This document shows positions 48,697-57,594 of a stretch of DNA of 64,000 nucleotides, one piece after another. The stretch comes from Haemonchus contortus. Its lineage: Eukaryota; Nematoda; Chromadorea; Rhabditida; Trichostrongylidae. Position 1 is the stretch's first letter, and each line of letters opens with the position of its first letter. The notes under the pieces are model-generated. The model saw nothing but the letters and a program-made list of their open reading frames with translations, did no database searches and was not told the origin of the DNA. The stretch is taken from NCBI GenBank assembly GCA_000469685.2, contig LS997564.1, forward strand, positions 961,001 through 1,025,000. Reading direction: 5' to 3'. The position numbers and the translations under genes are program-made.

Positions 48697-51600
48697 TCAA
48701 ACTTGTATTGATCTGAACCTTCTCTTCTCTGCTGCCCGCCGTTTTTCTGCTAACCGATGCTGAGCTGCCAAATCAGCCTTCTAAAAAAATCTTATTTACG
48801 ATGTAACAAACTCACTAGAAGCAACGCAAGTCTCAAAACAAGATCACAAACAGGAATAACAAGTGAAGGCCTTGGAGCATAAACAACCTTTCTTATGATT
48901 TCTGCATCCTCTTCGGTTTCGAGACGTGAGTTCATTTTCCTTTCGACATCATAAATAGTGGAACGTAACTTATCGAAGCAATCGGCCAAATTCAGATGCC
49001 TTTCTCGGGTTCGTTCGCTATCGATGATCAACTAAACGAAACAATTTAACTTGTCTATATGATACCACGTGCATAAATTACAGACCAAGAAGGTAGCCGA
49101 AACTCTTTAAAAACTGTTGGAATAGTTGTTTGCCGATTATAAAGGCTCATAAAGGAAACTTCACTCAAGGTTCATCCTTCCTGAGCTGCACGTATTGGCT
49201 GCTTTCAGACCTCAACGATTCATCCGACCGTCCGTCCGTCCGTCCGACGCGTACGTGCTGCGACGGCGCCTGACGGTTGTTGACAACACTGGATCACGTG
49301 CCAGAGCTGTCAACACTACTCTAGCGACCGCCGTCCCAGCACGCACACGTCGGACGGACGGACGGACGGACGGTCGTCGAAGTCTGAAAGCGGCCATTGG
49401 CTGTCGATGCAACTGACGACTGGCCGAGCGGCGGCGCTAGACAAGTTGACAACAATGGACAGATTGCGTTCAGAGCCGCGTTAGCGTTCGCACCGCCGGT
49501 GACGCGTTTCTGGGGGGTCGATCGGTGTCCAGCGTTGTCACCACGTGTCCAGCACCGCCGTCGGCCGGTCGGTCTGTCATTGAAGTCTGGAAGTAGCCAT
49601 CCCTGACTTCATTTATGTGCAAACCTACTCTTAAAAACGGACACTTGTCCGTGTTGCCGCAAAATCGCTATGGAAGCGAATAACTATTCCACCCGTTTTC
49701 GAAATCAATGATAAGTCATGGTAGTCCAACTCGAATTCGACTAACCTCTCCTTTCGAGTTGATTCGATTCGCAAGTCGTTCAGCGAGACCCTTCTTCAGT
49801 TCTTCGGATAACCAATTGGCTTCCCTGAGATTGAACCGGATTTCGACCTGAAGCATATTTTTTACTCCCACTATGCAATAATACAACTGGCTCTGTAGTC
49901 CCTGAGTATGCCATCGCATATATACATTGAAAAGTAACTGTTCCCTGCAATAACCCAAAAAGCTAAGGTTCATCTACCACTATCACCTTCTCTGATTGCT
50001 AGAGCATGTCTTACGTGTCCAGGATGACTACCCGCAAAAAAAGCCAATGCCTAACAAACTAAAGAGGCTACCAACTATTGACAACCACAAGGCAACTTGA
50101 ATTTGGCAATCAGACCTCGTTTATAGAATACTTACTTTAGTGGCGTTCTTCTGAACATTTTGACCACCAGGGCCACTGCTGAGCACATATCTCTTCTCAA
50201 TTGACTCAGTAGGAATGACTCCATTGAATTTGGCGCCAGAAGATGAACAAGCGACCTGAAAACTTCTGGTAAAGAGCTTTTTGTTGCTATTTAGGCATTA
50301 GCATTAAAAAAAGAAAACTAAAACCAGGGACCCTGTCTACATTAACCCTACAGGGGGATAGCCTGCACAAGCAGAGAACTTTTCCTTAGTATCCTCTTTG
50401 GACTGTAAGAAACAACATAGAATTTCTCATCATATGATGAATCTGAATGAGTACAAAAATAAAATAAACAAGGACAGTTGCGGGTAGAGGAGTAAAGTAT
50501 TATATGGTGCTCTTCTACGTATATTTTTGAATCTTTTCTAATTAAAAGGAAAAATATTGTATCACAGCAAGAGTGAGTCTGGAATGCAGCAAGGCTGATC
50601 AAGGGATAATGGCGAAAAAATCCTCTAGAGCAAACGACATTCAAGCAAGAAACGGGATGTAAATACCTGAGCAGAATGACGACAATATGATCCTACTTTA
50701 TATAATTCGCTAAGTGTGTCTGTTGGTGTGTCGGTGTGTGTGTGTGTGTGTGTGTGTGTGTCGGTGTGTGTGTTTGACCGGAAATTCATAACTCCTGTTC
50801 CCGTGGACCTAGGAAGCTCAAATTTGGTAGGAGTACACGGGGCAGGATGGGAAGGATGGGAACACTTACGGTAAGTGGCAGGACCGAAATCCGTGCACAG
50901 GGAGCGCGGCGTGCGCGTTAGAAACTTTGGGCCGCAAATTCATAACTCATGTCCCCGTGGACCTAGAGATTTCAAAATAGATAGGAGTACGGGGGGGGGG
51001 GGGGGCAGAGTGGGAATACTTACGGCAAGTAGCAGGATCAGACTCCACCCACAGAGGGCGGAGCGTGCGCGACAGAAATTTTCAGCTGCAAATTCATAAC
51101 TCTTATTTACGTGAATCAAACGAGTTCGAACTTGGTAGGATTAAAGCTCTTCGTATTCAAGCTGGAATATCGGCATTTTAGAAGTGATGTAGGATATGAC
51201 AGGACCGTAAGTACTCGTTGGCAGGAATAACTGATAAGGGAAAATAAAGGGACTAAGAGAAGCCACCTACCGATCAAAATCCTAACGTCTTTGGTATTTA
51301 CGATGCTGCTTTGACTGCTCAGTATGTTGATTCGTTAAGATTGGGTTGAGCAGGGTGTCAAACGCGAAAAATATGTGCAGTGATAGAGCCCCATCAGAGG
51401 CACTACGATAAGCAGAAGAAGATTCTGTTCATTTCTTCCTATCACCTATATTACGAGCGTTCCCAACAATGTTTGAGACTCAAAGAAGGATCCTCTTTAG
51501 TCGATATCATTTGTGGCAAAACTTAACCGACCGCCAGTCATCCGAAATTCACAACTAATGATATCTCCGTGAACAAAAAGGTTCATTGATAACGTCATAT

Positions 51601-52078
51601 GATAATGCCCAAAGCATTGGTGTCACATCACTCGAAACATTTGTGAGTACCGCCCAAGGCATTGGTTGTCTTACAGCTGAGTCTTTATTGGGTATTTACT
51701 TTTCAGAACGGGAGCAAAAGATCGACGCTTCCAATCAAAGGTGTAAGCACCGATTTTCCCTGAACACTATTTGCACTGTTCCGCTAGTCCTGGGGCTTCG
51801 TGAACAGGAAAATATTAATTGTTCAAAGAAGGTGTGTAGAGTTAGCCGATTACTAGAACTTTGCAAAGGAAGTAGGGAAGCACGGCGTTAGCCGGGCGGA
51901 CCGTCTGGTTTAATATATGGCACTTGAGATTGGCAAACCACAACTCAGGTGCTCCAAGCACTAATTTTGAACTTAAAATTCTCCTAAACGAAAGGTGAAG
52001 GCAGAAAGTAAGCGTATTTACCTGTAAGTTCAACGGATTAGGAATCACACGGGCAAAGCTTCTAACAACCGAGTGCAT
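48697..52078 (-). CDS. mrpl-58: ICT1-type mitochondrial peptidyl-tRNA hydrolase (mL62)
   Basis: ICT1/MRPL58 is a release-factor-like protein integrated in the mitochondrial large ribosomal subunit that frees peptides from stalled ribosomes. Five exons join in phase 0: 52022-52078, 50136-50255, 49746-49847, 48888-49031 and 48697-48780, giving 168 residues. Exon 1 is MHSVVRSFARVIPNPLNLQ, a plausible mitochondrial targeting peptide. Exon 2 carries the catalytic GGQ motif at residues 49-51 (LSSGPGGQNVQKNATK). VEIRFNLREANWLSEELKKG and LADCFDKLRSTIYDVERKM match the family core, and the basic tail (AEKRRAAEKRRFRSIQV) is the ribosome-anchoring extension. Intron 1 contains a GT microsatellite and a 154 bp tandem repeat; intron 3 contains a palindromic transposon. 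No damage is seen. Confidence 0.94.
49197..49395. mobile_element. GGC/GCC-family palindromic element with GTCC/GGAC arms
   Basis: The left end is GGCTGCTTTCAGACCTCAAC and the right end is the inverse ending CTGAAAGCGGCC. ATT flanks both sides (49194-49196 and 49396-49398). Each arm carries four to five tandem GTCC (left) or GGAC (right) units that would pair in a hairpin. A related half-copy seems to follow up to about 49600, ending GAAGTCTGGAAGTAGCC. It lies in an intron of mrpl-58. Confidence 0.8.
50718..50780 (+). repeat. GT microsatellite
   Basis: This is a TGTG-rich run with a core of uninterrupted GT units at about 50737-50760, flanked by GTCGGTGTGT variants. It lies in intron 1 of mrpl-58, directly before the 154 bp tandem repeat. 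Confidence 0.9.
50782..51110 (+). repeat. 154 bp-period tandem repeat
   Basis: The block AAATTCATAACTC recurs at 50782, 50936 and 51090, an exact 154 bp period. Each unit also carries CCGTGGACCTAG, AGGAGTAC plus a G-run, and GCGTGCGCG. Units are diverged and one holds a G homopolymer of about 16 bases near 50990. A fourth, degenerate start lies near 51545. Confidence 0.85.
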
Positions 52079-52474
52079 AATTGAAAGGATTTACAGAGAC
52101 TCTGGAGGCAGCCTGAAATACATAATCGTTTTAGAAATCACTTGAACAAATATTAGTGGAATAGAGTTCGAAATGTAGCGATCAAAACCATGAACGCAGT
52201 AGCTAACTGATCCCCTTAACGGTCAAAGTACTATTTTTTCATTGCTAGAACACCCGATCACACTACTAAAACTGCAAAACGAAAGCAATTTGAAAGACTG
52301 ACACCTGTGAACACAACTTTAAAGAGAAACAGCAGTAAGAAAATCAATAAACGCAAGTAGCGCGCTCAACCGCGTTTCTCTGCACCCTCTTGTGTAATGA
52401 GATGCGGGGCGCTGGAGCACCAGCAATTGTACGAAGCGGCGTGAGGTGGGAAGCCCGAGGTTGGAGGGTCAGGC

Positions 52475-52663
52475 ATCGCTTCTCGGCCTTTTGGCTAAGA
52501 TCAAAGTTTAGTTTCTGTTCTTATCGAATTAACCTTCGATAGAGTTTCGAATGAAACTCGTTAAGGTTATTTGATTTTTGAGACCGGACGAGGTCGTGGG
52601 CTTGCTCGCGCCTCGTCACGGGTCGGCCCAGCGTTGCACTGCTGTTGGGATCGGCCCACCCCC
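52475..52663 (+). ncRNA. U2 spliceosomal snRNA, variant copy
   Basis: The 5' end ATCGCTTCTCGGCCTTTTGG is the canonical U2 start. Stem-loop II, a Sm-type site (ATTTTTG at 52574-52580) and a 3' stem-loop ending GGATCGGCCCACCCC follow in the expected order over about 189 nt. The branch-point recognition hexamer, GUAGUA in canonical U2, reads TTAGTT at 52508-52513, with both outer bases changed. This may therefore be a variant or a pseudogene copy. It lies about 400 bp upstream of mrpl-58 on the opposite strand, so the two are divergently arranged. Confidence 0.88.
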
Positions 52664-55600
52664 AAGGGGGGAATAAGAACCGAAGAACGATTGGTAGGGG
52701 GAACCACTGGTGAGGTGGAGAAGTAAAAAGACCCGCCTTCTCACCAATTGATAAGGGTCCAAGGCCCTGGAGAAAAATGGGACATCTCAATCCTGGAGAC
52801 CCTACCCAGGGGTAGTTCTCTTGAAAAGGAGCGGCTTGAAATGAAACTATGAGGTGAAACATTGATAGTATCCCACACTGTTCGAAATGTTTTCGTATTT
52901 CTAATGAATTGAGTTGATTAATCCAGTTACAGTAGAATAGCACCTTGTACGTTACTTGTCTGTTTACGCTTTCCATCGAAATGTAAAAAATATAGTGCTA
53001 TTTGCAGTGTGATACCTGCTTAACACAGTCGCTCGCATGGTTTCGTGCGGAGTAGCCATTTCAAATGAAACTCTAAAGATAAAACTTCTAATAAACCTCC
53101 TATTGTTGTTTTTAAGGTCGAGCAGGTAAGTTGTGGGTGAAGTCAGTTAACAGGTTCTCTAGTTCTTCTCCCCGTGCAACTATTCAAGTGAGTAGATGTT
53201 TACTCTGTATTTAAATATTCTAATAGAATTTTATAAGAGGGTGAAAATGTAGTTGGGGGAGGGGCGGCGCCCTTTTGAAACACTCACGGAGGAAGAAGGG
53301 GTAGTCTCTTCATTCGTTCATAAAAAGCTCTTAGCCAAAAGAGTATTGATTTTACCTATTTTTAAGAAGGGGAGGAGCTTCAGCTTGTTCCAGATTTTCA
53401 TCTCGTGCTAAAAGCTAAGATGACATAAAAATTGGAAGACCAATAGGCTCACCCACTTTGAAGCTCCTCCCTTCTTGAAATTATGTAGAAACCCGATAAA
53501 GTCAAACTTGTTTCCGAAAAAGTACCGGGACTCCTCCAGTTGTGATTCCCATACATCCCTCGAATCAAACCAACGTAAATCAGCTTGAGTGAGTTGAAGA
53601 CCCATACTATAACAAAAATGTTGTTGAAGGGGGCCACTTCACTGTGCTTTACGTCTCTAACGCTGTGCTATGGCCTGGGAGCAGAGAAGGATTACAGGGA
53701 ACCGATTATGCGATACTCCAGAGATGCTTATAGGCATTCTTTTTACCAGCTAAGATGATGTTTCTTTCTTGATTCGAAGGAGAGGAGGAGCCTCGGGTTG
53801 GGTGAGATGCTGCGGTCGTGTAAAAGGTTGCGAGTGGTGGGACCAAAGGGTCGTGGTCCCGCAGAGATGACTGACAGAGGTGAGAAAAGGCGTCCCCCCG
53901 TACCATTAGACAAATGTGACCGCTGCTCAGTTTGAAAAAAAAACCCCAATGAATAATAATGGCATTCATTATTACCCAAACAATCAATAAAGAGATCAAC
54001 AACTGCCCAATTACCTCGAAGTGGACCACATTGAGGCCAGAGAGATAGCACCGCTCACAATCTCCGAGGGGACAGTTGAGTAGAAACGGAGAACAGGCGA
54101 GTTCCTCTGTACCACGACTTCACTGCAATGATACCACCCTAGCTGGTGTCAAGGCTGCTGAACAAGAAAAGCTTCCATATAGTGCCTTAGCAACTCGGGG
54201 TAGGATCAAACCCTAGCATGGACTCAGTAATCGTGCAAGACTAAAGCAAGAACCGACTTACGTTCGAAGACCTTCCTGAAGAAAACGACGGCGGCAAGAC
54301 GTTGATTGCTTAAATTGCTTGGGAAGGCACGAATGTGTTGATTGAACTAAGGGTAAGTCACGAGAACAAGCCAGGCAGACCTAGTCTTGGCACGAAAGCG
54401 GGTACTGTAGGTGCAGCTGGCTGTCCTAAATCTGGCGAATTTATTAACCATCAGATCAGCAGTTCTAGGTTATTCACTGGGCAGAAGTTCAACATCATGA
54501 GAATTCATTCCCGAATCTTCATGAAGCACCACAGCTGTAAGAAGGCTTCGAGATTTCGAAATGGTCAGCGCCAGCTTATTCATATGGCCACATTCATACT
54601 AGGTGCATATAGGTGGATTTAGAGCAGGAAAAAATAGAAACAAAAAATTCGAATAGAAAAATTAGAAAAAACCAAGTAGAAAAATTCCCACAACAAAATG
54701 CTGAGATAAGAGGGATAAAAAAAAAAAGGAAAAATAATGAATCCTTGCGAACATCTTGCACACGGAAGACCGGTCATTATACGGGAAGTGAAAATGAAAA
54801 CGTACAAAATGAAAATCACAACAAAATCTGCTACGAGCGAAGAGAAAAAAGGAGCTCATTATCTCAAACAGTCATCCCGTAAGATGAGTCATCAGCGGGA
54901 TCTGCAGAACAATTTGAAGTCAGGGTTACTTTTTGGCCCGGGTGAGGTTAGGGCTAAATAAGTGGTACCAAAGAGTGAAAGTCTGGGCCAAAGTGAGTTT
55001 TGCACCTAATCCGTGGTAGCGATCCCTCTGACGTCACTGGGTTGCAGATTTCTCTCTTATGTATTTATTTATCTTAAACTCTCTTAATAATGCTTTCAGT
55101 TTCGCTATGGGGGCAACCAAGGGCTTCCCAGACCGGCGCCCTCGCAGGCCGGACTATGAAAGCAGCCTGTGATCTATGTAGCTATTTTTGCACATGCACT
55201 ATACGCCATACAGGCATCTTTCATAGTCCACGACCAGTCGCGCGACCGGTCGCCAGTCGCTAGCGACCGGTCGAGCGACTAGTCGTGGACTAAGAAAGAT
55301 GCCACACAAGCAACAGTGAAACAAGCAACGAAAATTGATTGTGACATCAAGAACGGTCCTGATGTCCCATGATCCAATCGGGTGCCATCTAGTGGAATGT
55401 GATTATATGTAAAATGGTGGCTAATAAAAGAATTCGTGAAGGGCACTTCTTCGAATAAAGCCTAAGGCCATGTGTAATCAAGATCAGAATAGTTTGTCGT
55501 CCAACATAGTCCGTAGAAGTGCCTAGAAAAAGCAGTTCCTCCAAAAAACCTGAGTCGATACTTCATCATTACTGCAACTGGTTCAAATTGAGTATGCATA

Positions 55601-55780
55601 GATGTTAATAAACAGTTTGTACAGTGATGCCTTTAGTTAGCTCTCACCTGAAAGCAGATAAGAGTGCTCGGACAGTATCGGCCGCAAATTTTACCGACGT
55701 CCAAATTTCTCAACGAATTTTCTGAGAGCTCTTACGGAAATACTGTTAAAGGATCCCACCTAATTGTATGCTCATAACTA
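52664..55780. other. Intergenic stretch between U2 and the mariner relic
   Basis: No supported coding gene. It contains an inverted repeat at 53364-53380 versus 53461-53476 (AAGAAGGGGAGGAGCTT and its inverse less one G), a GC-rich block at 53780-53900 with local stem potential, a purine-rich tract at 54620-54870, a one-ended fragment of the GGC/GCC element at about 55149-55171 and a complete element at 55213-55303. Confidence 0.5.
55213..55303. mobile_element. Palindromic mini-transposon (GGC/GCC family), copy B
   Basis: The left end is GGCATCTTTCATAGTCCACG and the right end is the inverse ending AAGAAAGATGCC. ACA flanks both sides (55210-55212 and 55304-55306). The centre is made of ACCGGTCGC and GCGACCGGT units pointing toward each other. 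The same arms occur in copy A at 23874-23944. Confidence 0.85.
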
Positions 55781-56659
55781 TTAGGTTGAGGAAAAAGTTT
55801 TGATCGGCTTTTCAATTTTCACATCGAAAAGTCTTATTTCCATTAAAAGAGGATCTCAATTAGTAATATAGTCTCCATCGTTGTCCTCAACATAGTCTAA
55901 CGAACCGGCAGTTTCTTGACTCCTGAAGCCTAGAAGGGTGGCGGCCACGATTCGAAAAAGCTGGAGATCTCATCTTTGAGCTCCAGGCAGTCATCAAAAT
56001 TTCTATCGCGGAGGTGATGTTTCAGAGCAAGAAACAAATGGTAATCAGACGGAGCGAGACCTCGCGAATAAGTAGAATGGGTTAGCACTGCCCATCTAAG
56101 TTCGGCAATTTACTGACAAAATAATTTCGCAACATGCGGTTGAGCGCTGTCGTGAAAAAGGCAAACATTTTCACGCTGCGGACGCTCCCTCCGAACATGG
56201 TCGACCAAACTCTGTAGCTGAAAAGCGTAAATCTCGGCGGTCACGGTGGAGCCCTCTGTAAGTTATCCAATGTAGAGCATTCCCTGAGAATGTCCACCGA
56301 CGACAGAGTAAGACCTTCCCCTGACATAGTCCACTTCTCTGCTAGTCTTGGAGGTGTTTCGTCATGAGGCACCCGTGGGCTGCAATACGATGACCCTTCT
56401 GGATGCACCATAGATATTTGCGACAGCCGTCGGTGGATTATGCCCTTACAGTAATTCGTGATAGACGATAGCTCTCAGACAGCTTCGGACGCCAGTTGAA
56501 GGTTGAAGTCATTTTTGCGAAGCACTTCCAAGGGGATGCTTATATATCCTTTTAAAAATACAGGTTAGGATCGGTCTACCATAACCCATTACGAAGTCCT
56601 TCCGAGCGGTCCTACGAAAAAAGGGACGGAGGTCGATCAAAACTTTCTACTCAACCTAA
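55781..56659 (-). mobile_element. Mariner element, internally deleted and decayed
   Basis: The terminal inverted repeats begin TTAGGTTGAGGAAAAAGTTT on the left and TTAGGTTGAGTAGAAAGTTT on the right (reverse complement). TA flanks both ends. The transposase on the minus strand is broken by stops but keeps recognisable pieces, including HDSAQPHVA with the second catalytic aspartate and GLAPSDYHLF with the third. The length of 879 bp is well below the roughly 1.3 kb of an intact mariner, so the 5' part of the gene is deleted. Confidence 0.93.
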
Positions 56660-56796
56660 TACCAGAAGATTTCATGAAATCGTAATCGGTTGATTAAATA
56701 GATTTTCATGTCTTTGTTTCATGTGGTGAAGCTGGAACGAGGAGCAAACATAACCGTTTAGAAGGTGCTTGACACTAGAAATCAATGGGGTTAAGT

Positions 56797-56890
56797 AGCG
56801 GAGAGCCGGATTCGAACTCGTAATGTAGTACATGTTTAATTGTAAGTTGGGTTGGCAGTCCTGCCATCATACGGTGTAGCCAGATATGTT
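56797..56890 (-). repeat. Degenerate tRNA-like or SINE head
   Basis: On the minus strand an A-box-like TGGCTACACCG is followed about 60 bp later by GAGTTCGAATCC (56808-56819), close to the polymerase III B box. The T-stem and acceptor stem do not pair, so a working tRNA is unlikely. It is probably a relic of a tRNA-derived element. Confidence 0.4.
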
Positions 56891-57594
56891 ATGGTTATAC
56901 GCGAGGGTAGTGTTCTCACATAGCAACTCCATGGAAGCTTCCAAAATTACCGGAAAAACAACGTGATGAATTGCTTTATACAGTGGCAATAACAACTATC
57001 ACAGCCATACATAAACTGTTTACAGCGGCTTACGATTTTTAGGGCCGTATTTGTCCCCCCTGACTGATAACCGGCAATATCAATGTAGTTTTTGGTCGGG
57101 TCACTTTGTTTTTAGTAAGAAATCCTGATATTGACCATTTGATGATAAAACCAATAAACACCGGATACCATGATAACAACATGTAAATTGCCTAAAAGTC
57201 ACTGATCATAATAGTACAATTAAAAACTTTAGAACGATAAACGCAGGCTCCAGTTCTTACGGATGGGCTCAGATGGGATCAGGGCAATTCCTAGAGAAAA
57301 CCCCATGTTCCGTCTTTTTTGGTTATGGTTGTACGGCGATCTCACACCTCAGAGAGTGTAAATTATACTTTTTTAGCGGGTGGAGGTACTTGTACCCGAA
57401 TTCCCACGGTACGCGGCATTGATTTCGCGGCAATTACCGTATCCTTTCACTGAGATTCGAATCTTCCCCTTCACCGCGCGCGATTGCGGCGAGCATTGAC
57501 CCCTTTCTAGTACAAAGACCTGTACCCGATCCAAAACGGCCGCTTACATCCGATTTGCACCCGGAGACGGTATTTTAGGAAGTAGATTACTTAC

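Noticed and set aside
53780..53900. GC-rich structured block considered as a structural RNA
   Set aside because: It matches no snRNA, SL RNA, SRP or RNase P signature that I know; left as unassigned sequence.
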